Source: Microglena sp. YARC (lineage: Eukaryota; Chlorophyta; Chlorophyceae; Chlamydomonadales; Chlamydomonadaceae). From it: a stretch of DNA of 64,000 bases. The position numbers and the translations under genes are program-made. The notes under the pieces were generated by a model that made no database searches, was not told the DNA's origin, and saw nothing but the letters and a program-made list of their open reading frames with translations. Shown here in pieces: positions 23,942-34,092 of this stretch. Numbering within the stretch: position 1 is the first letter of the stretch; the number at the start of each line of letters is the position of its first letter. The stretch covers positions 1 to 64,000 of the forward strand of contig JAJSRW010002112.1 of NCBI GenBank assembly GCA_022414725.1, in the 5' to 3' direction.

Positions 23942-24318
23942 TAGATGTCACCATGCAATGCAGATCTCACCATGCAATGCAGTTCTCACAATGCAATGCA
24001 GATCTCACCATGCAATGCAGATCTCACCATGCAATGCAGATCTCACCATGCAATGCAGATCTCACTATGCAATGCAGATCTCACCATGCAATGCAGATCT
24101 CACCATGCAATGCAGATCTCACCATGCAATGCAGATCTCACCATGCAATGCAGATCTCACCATGCAATGCAGATCTCGCCATGCAATGCAGATCTCACTA
24201 TGCAATGCAGATCTCACCATGCAATGCAGATCTCACCATGCAATGCAGATCTCACCATGCAATGCAGATCTCACCGTGTAATGCAGATCTCACCATGCAA
24301 TGCAGATCTCACCTTGCA
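23942..24318 (-). repeat. 19-bp repeat carrying a GTGAG donor in every unit
   Basis: About 19 units of CTCACCATGCAATGCAGAT (plus strand). On the minus strand each is GCATTGCATG|GTGAG. This is the last bases of exon 3 (ATGCATTGGATG|GTGAG) with the intact donor, so it is a compact ladder of 5' splice-site copies. Confidence 0.88.
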
Positions 24319-26394
24319 ATGCATGTACTCGAAAGCTATCTGCACACCAAAATCAGAAATCAAGAATAATTCGACATGCGAAGGCACCTCAAATTATACC
24401 AATACAATACAAATTATAACAATACAATGCAAATGATAATAAAACTCACCATCCAATGCATATACTCGAAATGTATCTGCACACCAAAATCAGAAATCAA
24501 GAATAATTCGACATGCGAAGGAACCTCAAATTATACCAATACAATACAAATTATAACAATACAATGCCATTTATAACAATACTCACCATCCAATGCATAT
24601 ACTCGAAATGTATCTGCGCACCAACTCTAGAAATCAAGAATAATACTGCATGCGAAGGTACCTCACATTATAACAATACATTGCAATTAATAGCAATACA
24701 ATACAAATGATAACAATTCAGTGCAAATGATAATAAAACTCACCATCCAATGCATATACTCGAAATGTATCTGCACACCAAAATCAGAAATCAAGAATAA
24801 TTCGACATGCGAAGGAACCTCAAATTATACCAATACAATACAAATTATAACAATACAATGCTATTTATAACAATACTCGCCATCCAGTGCATATACTCGA
24901 AATGTATCTGTACACCAACTTCAGAAGTCAAGAATAATACCTCATGCTAAGGTTCCTCACATTATAACAATACATTACAATTAATGGCAATACAATACAA
25001 TACAATACAAATGATAACAATTCAATGCCAATTATAACAATACTCACCTTCCAGTGCATGTACTTGAAACCTATCTGCACACCAAAATCAGAAATCAAGA
25101 ATAATTCGACATGCGAAGGCACCTCAAATTATACCAATACAATACAAATTATAACAATACGGTGCCAATTATAACAATACTCACCATCCAATGCATATAC
25201 TCGAAATGTGTCTGTACACCAACTTCAGAAATCAAGAATAATACTGCATGCTAAGGCACCTCACATTATAGCAATACATTGCAATTAATAGCAATACAAT
25301 ACAATACAATACAAATTATAACAATTCAATGCCAATTATAACAATACTCGCCATCCAATGCATGTACTTGAAACCTATCGGCACACCAACTTCAGGAATC
25401 AAGAATAATTCGACATGCTCAGGTACCTCACATTATAACAACACAATACAAATTAATAGAAATACAATACAAATTGTAACAATACTCGCCATCCAGTGCA
25501 TGTACTCGAAACCTATCTGCACACCAACTTCAGGAATCAAGAATAATTCGACATGCTCAGGTACCTCACATTATAACAACACAATACAAATTAATAGAAA
25601 TACAATACAAATTGTAACAATACTCGCCATCCAGTGCATGTACTCGAAACCTATCTGCACACCAACTTCAGGAATCAAGAATAATTCGACATGCTCAGGT
25701 ACATCACATTGTAACAATGATACAATACAATTAATAGCAACACAATTCAATACAATACAATACAAATTATAACAATAAGCACCATCCAGTGCATGTACTC
25801 GAAACCTATCTGCACACCAACTTCAGGAATCAAGAATAATTTGACATGCTCAGGTACCTCACATTATAACAACACAATACAAATTAATAGAAATACAATA
25901 CAAATTGTAGCAATACTCGCCATCCAGTGCATGTACTCGAAACCTATCTGCACACCAACTTCAGGAATCAAGAATAATTCGACATGCTAAGGTACCTCAC
26001 ATTATAACAATGATACAATACAATTAATAGCAACACAATTCAATACAATACAATACAAATTATAACAATAAGCACCATCCAGTGCATGTACTCAAAACCT
26101 ATCTGCACATCGACTTCAGGAATCAAGAATAATTCGACATGCTAAGGTACCTCAGATTATAACAATACAACACAATTAATAGCAATACAATACAATACAA
26201 TACAATACAATACAATACAATACAATACAATACAATACAATACAATACAATACAAATGATAACAATTTGATGCCAATTATAACAATACTCACCATCCAGT
26301 GCATGTACTCGAAAGATACCTGTACACCAACTTCAGGAATCAAAAATAATTTGACAAATCATAACAATGCATTAAAAATGATAATAAAACTCAC
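24319..26394 (-). repeat. Donor-side array: about 14 copies of gene 1 exon 3 end plus donor
   Basis: Units of about 110-170 bp. The minus strand carries a variant of GTGCAGATAGGTTTCGAGTA then CATGCACTGGATG|GTGAGTATTG, followed by an AT-rich spacer rich in AATAC/TTATAA. The upstream bases of each unit (TTGATTCCTGAAGTTG) replace the exon's THERDG part, so only about 35 nt of exon are kept. An (AATAC)n microsatellite is embedded at about 26165-26255. Confidence 0.88.
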
Positions 26395-26518
26395 CATCCA
26401 ATGCATATACTCAAAAGCTATCTGCACACCGTCCCTCTCGTGAGTCGGAACCAGATCCTTTAATGAGAGATCCTCTAGGGGTCTGCCCCCCACATTGTGC
26501 AGCCAACCCAAGGCTTGC
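26395..26518 (-). CDS. Gene 1 exon 3
   Basis: Minus-strand exon, 124 nt, acceptor TACGCAG|GCAAGC and donor GGATG|GTGAGT. Its first G completes AAG from exon 2, and it exits in phase 0 into exon 4. It reads QALGWLHNVGGRPLEDLSLK, then DLVPTHERDGVQIAFEYM and HWM. The end FEYMHWM followed by EFERGAS in exon 4 forms a core-binding-domain-like helix. Its 3' end is amplified over 21.6-26.4 kb and its 5' part over 26.5-27.8 kb. Confidence 0.78.
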
Positions 26519-26519
26519 C

Positions 26520-27835
26520 TGCGTACATGTGTGTGGGTGAGGGTGAGGGTGTGGGTGTGGGTGTGGGTGTGGGTGTGGGTGGGGGTGGGGGCTTGCTGTA
26601 TAGACGGGTGTGTGTGTGTGTGTGCATGTTATGGGCATGGGCATGGGAGGTGTGTGTGTGTGTGGTGGGGGGGGGGGGGGCACCAGACCATTTAATGAGA
26701 GTTCCCCTAGGGGCCTGCCCTCAACGTTGTGCAGTCAACCCGAGGCTTGCATTTACAGACGAGTGTGGGTGTGGGTGTGGGCTTGCTGTATAGACGGGGG
26801 TGGGGGTGGGTATCAGTGCGGGTGTGGGTGTGCATGTTATGGGCATGGAGGGGGGGGGGGGGGGGGGGGGGGGCACCAGATCATTTAATGAGAGTTCTTC
26901 TAGGGGCCTGCCCTCAACGTTGTGCAGCCAACCCCAGGCTTGCCTGCATAGATTAGTGGGGTGGGGGGGTGGGGGCGTGGGCGTGCTGTATAGACGGGTG
27001 TGGGTGTGGGTGTGGGTGTGGGTGTGGGTGTGGGTGTGGGTATGGGTGCGGGTGGGTGATCAAGTTATGTGCATGGGGAGGGGGGGGGGGGGGGCACCAG
27101 ATCCTGTAATGAGAGCTTCTCTAGGGGCCTGCCCTCCACATTGTGCAGTCAACCCCAGGCTTGCCTGCATATACGAGTGGGGGTGGGGTGTGGGGGCGTG
27201 CTGTATAGACGGGTGGTGGGTGTGGGAATAGGTGTGTATGTTGGGGGGGGGGGGGGGGGGGGGGGCACCAGGTGATGCAAGGGGAGCTCCTCTAGGGGCT
27301 TGCCCCCCACATGGTGCAGCCAACCCAAGGCTTGCCTGTTTAGACGAGCGTGTGTGTGTGTGTGTGGGGGGGGGTGGTGGGGGTGGGGGTGGGGTGGGGG
27401 CTGTATAGACGGGTGTGGGTATGGGTGCGGGTGTGCATGTTATGGGCATGGTGGTGATGGTGGTGGTGGGGCACCAGGTGATGCAAGGGAAGATGCTCTA
27501 GGGTCTTGCTCCCCGCATTGTGCATCCAACCCTATGCTTGCATGTATAGACGAGTGTGGGTGTGGGTGTGCTGTATAGACGGGTGTGGGTATGGGTGCAG
27601 GTGTGAGTGTTCATGTTATGGGCATGTGTGTGTGGGGGGGGGGAGGGCACCAGGTGTGATGCAAGGGGAGCTTCTCAAGGGGCCTGCCCTCCACATTGTG
27701 AATCCAACCCAAGGCTTGCCTGCGTGTGGGTGGTGGGCGGGTGCGCAGGTTATGGGCATGGGGGGGGGCACCAGGTGATGCTAGGGGCTTGCCCCACCCA
27801 CATGGTGCATCCAACTATAGGCTTGCCTGCAGATG
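26520..27835 (-). repeat. Acceptor-side array: about 7 copies of acceptor plus gene 1 exon 3 5' part, with poly-G spacers
   Basis: Units of about 130-200 bp. On the minus strand each has a CACACCCACACCCAC-type tract with a GTCTATACAGCA element, then CAGGCAAGCCTTGGGTTG and on through CTAGAGGAGCTC to GGTGCCCCCC, where the unit ends. Poly-C (sense strand) tracts close most units. Copies near 26690-26760, 26875-26955, 27090-27175, 27265-27345, 27470-27550, 27640-27725 and 27765-27830. Confidence 0.87.
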
Positions 27836-27954
27836 TGGGTGTGGGTTTGCAGGTTATGGGAGTGGGATGGGCATCAGGCAAATCCCATACTTGTTTACGT
27901 AGATAAAGCTATTTGCGCAAGGGGCCTTGGATCATGCAAAGTAGACAAGTCTTA

Positions 27955-28170
27955 TGCAGTGTCGCAAGCGACGCGGAAAATTGGCGGAGTGTGTTGGCAA
28001 CTGAACGAAAGGTGGCAACGATGGAGCTGACCGAAGCGAGTTAGTTACACGACTGTTGCCTGACGTGTCAGGCTTCAAGTTTTTCCCCGGTCAAACAGAC
28101 AAATGGATAAACATGGGGGCTCCCGCCCCCTTGAAGAGGGGGCTCCGCCAGAAACACGTAAATTTGTTGC
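27955..28170 (+). repeat. GC-rich dispersed repeat, family X
   Basis: Starts GTCGCAAGCGACGCGG, contains CTGACGTGTCAGGCTTCAAG and a CCGGTCAAACAGACAAATGG block, and ends with a GGGGGCTCCCGCCCCC / GGGGGCTCCGCCAGAA pair of related segments. Matching copies lie near 43010-43225 (minus), 55105-55190 (plus, partial) and 61780-62075 (minus). Confidence 0.7.
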
Positions 28171-28315
28171 GGGGATTGTTTCCCCGCTATGTGTAGCGAT
28201 CGCTTTTGACCCCGTTTTAGCCAAAATTGCTGCAATTCAAATACAAATAAATACACCAATGTTTGTTGCCCTAAATGGCCCTAAAAGCCATACAAAGATA
28301 TAAAAGCTATAAACA
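28165..28315. repeat. Dispersed repeat, family Y (AGCGATCGCTTTTGACCCCG type)
   Basis: TAGCGATCGCTTTTGACCCC, then GTTTTAGCCAAAATTGC, is shared in variant form with 42160-42215, 42455-42500 (inverted) and 62815-62880 (inverted). It is often next to family X. Confidence 0.5.
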
Positions 28316-28359
28316 CGCAATACAAATGCTGCCCCTGAAAGTAGCCTAGAACCATAAAG

Positions 28360-28735
28360 CTAGAAAAAACCCACTCTGGGATTAGAAAAAACCCACTCTC
28401 CGATTAGAAAAAAACCACTCTCCGATCAGAAAAAACCACTCTCCGATTAGAAAAAAAACACTCTCCGATTAGAAAAAAACCACTCTCGGATTAGAAAAAA
28501 CCACTCTCCGATTAGAAAAAAACCACTCTCCGATTAGAAAAAAACCACTCTCGGATTAGAAAAAAACCACTCTCGGGTTAGAAAAAAACCACTCTCGGAT
28601 TAGAAAAAAAAAACTCTCCGATTAGAAAAAAACCACTCTCGGATTGGAAAAAACCCACTCTCCGATTAGAAAAAAACCACTCTCGGATTAGAAAAAACCC
28701 ACTCTCGGATTAGAAAACAAAACCCTAATGCATAG
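28360..28735. repeat. 22-bp minisatellite (gattagaaaaaaaccactctc)
   Basis: About 17 units alternating CTCCGATTAG and CTCGGATTAG with A-run length changes. Confidence 0.92.
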
Positions 28736-28789
28736 CTATTCGCGCAAGGGGCCTTGGCTCACTCAAAGTTGAAAACACGTTAAGTAGAA

Positions 28790-29175
28790 AACAGTACCAA
28801 CAGTAACAACACATACATAAATAGTACGCCCTTATTGCGAGGGGTGAGGTAGAGGGGATGCCAAGCACCTACCAACAGTAACAATACACACATGAATAGT
28901 ACGCCTTATTACAAGGTGCGAGGTAGAGGGGGCCAGCCCGTTTGCTTGCACTGGAGCCAAGCACCCACCAACAGTAACAATACACACATGAATAGTACAC
29001 CTTATTACAAGGCGCGAGGTAGAGGGGGCCAGCCCGTTTGCTTGCACTGGAGCCAAGCACCCACCAACAGTAACAATACACACATGAATAGTACACCTTA
29101 TTACAAGGCGCAAGGTAGAGGGGGCCAGCCCGTTTGCTTGCACTGGAGCCAAGCACCTACCAACAGTGACATACA
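28790..29175. repeat. 95-bp tandem repeat, about 3.5 copies
   Basis: Landmark GGCCAGCCCGTTTGCTTGCA recurs at about 28929, 29024 and 29119 (95-bp step). Open frames here come from the repeat. Confidence 0.88.
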
Positions 29176-29189
29176 TGCCATAGCTTTAT

Positions 29190-29562
29190 TTATCAACTAC
29201 CAGGAGCAGCTTCTAGGCAGCTCCCCTAGCCATCTGTTCAGCTACCAGGAGCAGCTTCTAGGCAGCTCCCCTGCCCATCTGTTCAGCTACCAGGAGCAGC
29301 TTCTAGGCAGCTCCCCTAGCCATCTGTTCAGCTACCAGGAGCAGCTTCTAAGCAGCTCCCCTAGCCATCAGTTCAGCTACCAGGAGCAGCTTCTAAGCAG
29401 CTCCCCTGGCCATCTGTTCATCTACCAGGAGCAGAATCTAGGCAGCTCCCCTGGCCATCTGTTCAGCTACCAGGAGCAGAATCTAGGCAGCTCCCCTGGC
29501 CATCTGTTCAGCTACCAGGAGCAGCTTATAGGCAGCTACCAGGAGCAGCTTATAGGGGGCCG
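29190..29562. repeat. 45-bp tandem repeat (ctaccaggagcagcttctag)
   Basis: Eight units of about 45 bp. Related single copies occur near 30920-30955 and 55210-55255. Confidence 0.9.
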
Positions 29563-29564
29563 GC

Positions 29565-30050
29565 CAGCTAACACAATTTGCTGCGAGCTGCCAGCTGATC
29601 GTATAAGCTGCCAGCTGTCAGCTGTCTGAGTGGCTTATCGTGTCAGCTGCCAGCTGTCAGCTATCTGAATGGCTTATCGTGTCAGCTAGCAGTCAGCTGC
29701 CAGCTGTCAGCTGTCTGACTGGCTTATCGTGTCAGCTGGCAGTCAGCTGCCAGCTGTCAGCTGTCTGACTGGCTTATCGTGTCAGCTGGCAGTCAGCTGC
29801 CAGCTGTCAGCTGTCTGACTGGCTTATCGTGACAGCTGGCAGTCAGCTGCCAGCTGTCAGCTGTCTGACTGGCTTATCGTGACAGCTGGCAGTCAGCTGC
29901 CTGCTGCCAGCTGACATGAAAAGCTGTACAGAACTGAAAGCTGCTGTCAGCTGTCTGACTGGCTTATCGTGACAGCTGGCAGTAAGCTGCCTGCTGCCAG
30001 CTGACATGAAAAGCTGTACAGAACTGAAAGCTGCTGTCAGTTTAGCTCAA
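29565..30050. repeat. Tandem repeats of cagctgccagctgtcagctg type, about 50-80 bp
   Basis: CAGCTGCCAGCTGTCAGCTG, then TCTGACTGGCTTATCGTG, repeated about eight times. The last two units add an ACATGAAAAGCTGTACAGAA segment. The unit is rich in nested CAGCTG palindromes. Confidence 0.88.
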
Positions 30051-30139
30051 TGCCCCTGGCCCAGGGAGCTGGCTAGAAGCTGCTCATAAAAGCCGAAAAG
30101 AAAAGCCCTGATACATGCTCATATTTCAAAGCAATTACA

Positions 30140-30289
30140 TATGGAACGTCAATATGATATCATATGATGCCGGGTGACTAACTAGGCTACAGTTACCATT
30201 TATATACAATTTCACATCCTGCACTTTATTTGATATCTTATGATATCATACTCGCATTTGGTCAACATCATATGATATGCCGGTCCCTA
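30140..30289. mobile_element. hAT-like MITE, family A
   Basis: Runs from TATGGAACGTCAATATGATA to ATATGCCGGTCCCTA, with the interior CTAGGCTACAGTTACCATTT shared with the other copies. The left terminus is mutated and no target duplication is visible. Confidence 0.65.
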
Positions 30290-30344
30290 AGCATGTCTGA
30301 TTGGACCCAAATTAAATAGGCATGAAGTTTGAAGCAAAACATAT

Positions 30345-30730
30345 AAAACATGTATGATTCGCCGTTCCCTACATACTTAGCCATCGTGATTTGGTTTAGT
30401 TTACTTTAGCTTGGTTTGGTTTCATTTTATTTTTACTTACTTAGCCATCGTGGTTTGGTTTAGTTTGGCTGGGTTTTGTTTAATTTTTTGTTTGCAACAT
30501 CATATGATATGCTGGTCCCTACCTACTTAGCCATCATGGTTTGGTTTACTTTGGCTTGGTTTGGTTTGATTTTTTTTACAGCATCATATCATATGCTGGT
30601 CCCTACTTACTTAGCCATCGTGGTGTAATTCGTAGCTGTCTGTGTGGCCAGGATTTATTTCTGCTGGCCGTACATCTTCACGGTACTGAATGGTACGATA
30701 AGGATAAATATCATGTATTCATATACGTAC
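30345..30730 (-). repeat. Donor-side copies of gene 1 exon 2 end, each joined to a MITE tail
   Basis: One longer copy at 30609-30690 repeats exon 2 from GTACCGTGAAGATGTACGGC to the AA|GTAAGTAGG-like donor. Short stubs of the donor end (ACTTAGCCATCGTGG, plus strand) occur near 30372, 30437 and 30523. Three of them lie directly beside a family A MITE terminus (GGTCCCTA or GTTCCCTA), so the duplicated unit included that MITE end. Confidence 0.75.
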
Positions 30731-30861
30731 TTAGCCATTGTGGTGTAATTCGTAGCTGTCTGATTGGCCACAATTTCTGTTTGCTGACCGTACATCTTCA
30801 CGGTACTGAATTTCCACAGCTCTCGAAACTCCTCTGCCAGGCTGTCAGTCATGTTGCTGTC
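30731..30861 (-). CDS. Gene 1 exon 2
   Basis: Minus-strand exon, 131 nt, acceptor CTTGCAG|GACAGC and donor GGCTAA|GTACGT. Its phase-0 start follows exon 1 (ALK|DSNMTD). Its AA end is completed by G of exon 3 to give MAK-QALGWL. It reads DSNMTDSLAEEFRELWKF, STVKMYGQQTEIVANQ, TATNYTTMAK. It sits where the start of the core-binding domain is expected. I know no named motif for it. Confidence 0.68.
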
Positions 30862-31133
30862 CTGCAAGCATGGGAGGTAGACAGGTAGTCACTTTTCTGA
30901 TCATGCCATAGCTTTTCTTTTCAGCTACAAGCAGCAGCTTCCAGGCAGCTCCTTGTCTACCAATTTTTCCAAAGCTAAAGCAACCTAGTGCACCTTGAAT
31001 CCAACACAATTATCCGCACTGCAGGTGGTGGCTACTCAACTTTCCTGAAATCAGGCTTGAGTAGCCCAAGTAGCTACATAAACTTGCCTATAGAAATCTG
31101 AAATACAGAACACCTTCAATGAACTGTCCAGAA

Positions 31134-31318
31134 CAAGGTACTACAAACCGCGCGCGGCAGGGCGATTTCGAGTGTTTGTTTTTAGCGTTTCGCGCAGTTT
31201 TTTCAACCCCCTGTGGGCGCAGCACGCAGTTTTTGCGCTTTTTGCACTACAAAGCGCTGACCAATTTGACATTTGCGCGCTTAAAGAGCTGACCAATTTG
31301 ACGGAATGTAGTACCCTG
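31134..31318. mobile_element. hAT-like MITE, family B
   Basis: Termini CAAGGTACTAC and GTAGTACCCTG are inverted repeats. They are flanked by GTCCAGAA (31126-31133) and GCCCAGAA (31319-31326), an 8-bp target duplication with one mismatch. The CAGGG-type end and the 8-bp duplication are hallmarks of the hAT superfamily. The interior has GCGTTTCGCGCAGTTTTTTC and GGGCGCAGCACGCAG, shared with copies at 45377-45752 and 62163-62456. Confidence 0.75.
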
Positions 31319-31469
31319 GCCCAGAAGTGCTGGAATGTTTGGGTGCAGCACAGCGGCACAAGTTGAGGTGCCCACCGGATTTTGTAGAGTGCACAGCGTC
31401 TGGTAGAGAGAGCTGCCTTTAAGCGTTGAATAAAAGCTGAATAGATAATCCCAGAGATTAGATCAAAAT

Positions 31470-32660
31470 ATTTGAGCCCACCTCTACACCATACCTACAT
31501 CAAGAAACGTGTATATATTAACTGGTATGTAGAGAGTGGATCAATATATGTGAGCCCACCTCTACACCATACCTACATCAAGAAACGTGTATATATTAAC
31601 TGGTATGTAGAGAGTGGATCAATATATGTGGGCCCACCTCTACACCATACCTACATCAAGAAACGTGTATATATTAACTGGTATGTAGGGAGTGGATCAA
31701 TATATCTGGGCCCACCTCTACACCATACCTACATCAAGAAACGTGTATATATTAACTGGTATGTAGAGAGTGGATCAATATATCTGGGCCCACCTCTACA
31801 CCATACCTACATCAAGAAACGTGCATATATTAACTGGCATGTAGGGAGTGGATCAATATATCTGGGCCCACCTCTACACCATACCTACATCAAGAAACGT
31901 GTATATATTAACTGGTATGTAGAGAGTGGATCAATATATCTGGGCCCACCTCTACACCATACCTACATCAAGAAACGTGCATATATTAACTGGCATGTAG
32001 GGAGTCGATCAATATATCTGGGCCCACCTCTACACCATACCTACATCAAGAAACGTGTGTATATTAACTGGTATGTAGAGAGTGGACCAATATATATGAG
32101 CCCACCTCTACACCATACCTACATCAAGAAACGTGTATATATTAACTGGCATGTAGAGAGTGGATCAATATATCTGGGCCCACCTCTACACCATACCTAC
32201 ATCAAGAAACGTGTATATATTAACTGGCATGTAGAGAGTGGATCAATATATCTGGGCCCACCTCTACACCATACCTACATCAAGAAACGTGTATATATTA
32301 ACTGGCATGTAGAGAGTGGATCAATATATCTGGGCCCACCTCTACACCATACCTACATCAAGAAACGTGTATATATTAACTGGTATGTAGAGAGTGGATC
32401 AATATATCTGGGCCCACCTCTACACCATACCTACATCAAGAAACGTGTATATATTAACTGGTAAGTAGAGATTGGATCAATATATCTGGGCCCACCTCAG
32501 CATACAATCAATAATAAAGCAAGGTTGTATAGATAAAGCCGGATGCACAGAGTGGATCAATATATATGAGCCCACCTCTCCACCATACCTCGACACGTCA
32601 AAAGACGTTTATAGATTAACTGGTATGTAGAGAGTGGATCAATATATTTGAGCCCACCTC
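31470..32660. repeat. 78-bp tandem repeat, about 13 units plus 2 partial
   Basis: 78-bp units (GGGCCCACCTCTACACCATA, CCTACATCAAGAAACGTGTA, TATATTAACTGGTATGTAGA and a tail). The length is a multiple of three, so the plus strand stays open for 330 codons. Two diverged units follow at 32480-32660. It lies in intron 1 of the minus-strand gene. Confidence 0.92.
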
Positions 32661-32789
32661 TGCATACAATCACTAATAAAGCAAGGTTGTGGACACCTGC
32701 ACAAGCCCTAGCCCTAGTCTACCACTATCACCATCACTACCACCACCACTACAAACACACACACAACCCTCAAACAAACTCACCTTACA

Positions 32790-34090
32790 CACATAGGTCA
32801 GCCCCTTGCTTTTCTTCGTGAGCTCCTCCTTCCTCCAGTCTTATCCCTTATGCCCAAATCAGCAAAGAGGAGAACATCTAAGATGTCCTCATCTGACTCC
32901 TAAACTGCCACCGTCACTTCCTCTGCCACCATTACTCCCACCCCCACTCCCCCTTTCCACTTTCCCTCCCCCTACCTCAACCACTCACACACTCTGAAGC
33001 ACACACACCTTCAACGCATATTTAGACCCCTTGCTTCCTTCTACTCATGAACTTCAGCTTCTTCCAGTCTTACCCCCCGGGTCTTACCCCCTTTGCCCAA
33101 ATCTACAAAGAGGAGAACATCTAAGATGTCCTCATCCGACTCCTAAACTGCCACCGTCACTTCCTCTACCACCATTACTCCCACCCCCTCTCCTCTTCCC
33201 CCTTTCCCTCCCCTAACCCCAAACACTCACACTCACACACTCCGAAGCACACACACCTTCAACGCATAGTTGAAACCCTTGCTTCTACCCCTGAGCTTCA
33301 GCCTCTTCCAGCCATACCCCCCAAGCCTAAATCGGCAAAAAGGAGAACATCTCATCGGACTCCTCTACTGCCATCGTCACTTCCTCTACCACCATTACTC
33401 CCACCCCACTTCCCTTCCTCCTGTCTCTCCTCCTTCCTCAACCACTCACACACTCTGAAGCACACACACCTTCAAGGCATATTTAGACCCCTTATATCCA
33501 TTTGTCAGCTTCAGCTTCTTCCAGTCTTCCCCCTTATTCCCAAATCGGCTAGGGGGAGGACACTTCCTTTTCATGTTGTTCTCCCCCCACACACACCCCA
33601 CCCCTCCTCCCCCTCCCCCTCCCTTCCATGACCACCACCACCACCACCACCACGACCACCCACACACTCTGAAGCACACGCACCTTCAACGCATAGTTGG
33701 ACCCTTAGCTTCCATTTGTTGGCTTCAGATTCTTCAGTCTCCCCCTTATTCCCAAATCGGCTAGGGGGAGGACACTTCTTTTCATGATGTTCTCCCCCCC
33801 CACACACCCCCACCCCTCCCCCATCCCCCTCCCTTCCATGACCACCACCACCACCACCACCCACACACTCTGAAGCACACGCACCTTCAACGCATAGTCG
33901 GACCCCTTGCTTCTACTCGTAACCTTCAGCTTCTTCAATTCTTCCCCCTTATTCCCAAATTGGCTAGGGGGAGGACACTTCCTTTTCATGATGTTCCCCC
34001 CCCCACACACACCCCATTCCCACCCCTCACCCTCCCTTCCACGACCACCACCACACCACCACGACCACCCACACACTCTAAAGCACACGC
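32790..34090 (-). repeat. Donor-side array: six copies of gene 1 exon 1 3' end plus donor
   Basis: Units of about 200-230 bp. On the minus strand each copies the conserved end of exon 1 (KRxCPPxxRFGNKG, then the WKKLK and YALK parts) and the AAG|GTGCGTGTGCTTCAG donor, followed by GTGGGTGGT and GGT/GGA-rich sequence. Copies near 33885-33990, 33690-33790, 33470-33575, 33255-33350, 33010-33130 and 32790-32885, with divergence rising away from exon 1. Confidence 0.88.
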
Positions 34091-34092
34091 AC

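Noticed and set aside
23942..24318. CRISPR-like or operator array of 19-bp repeats
   Set aside because: There are no unique spacers, and the unit is the exon 3 end with its donor.
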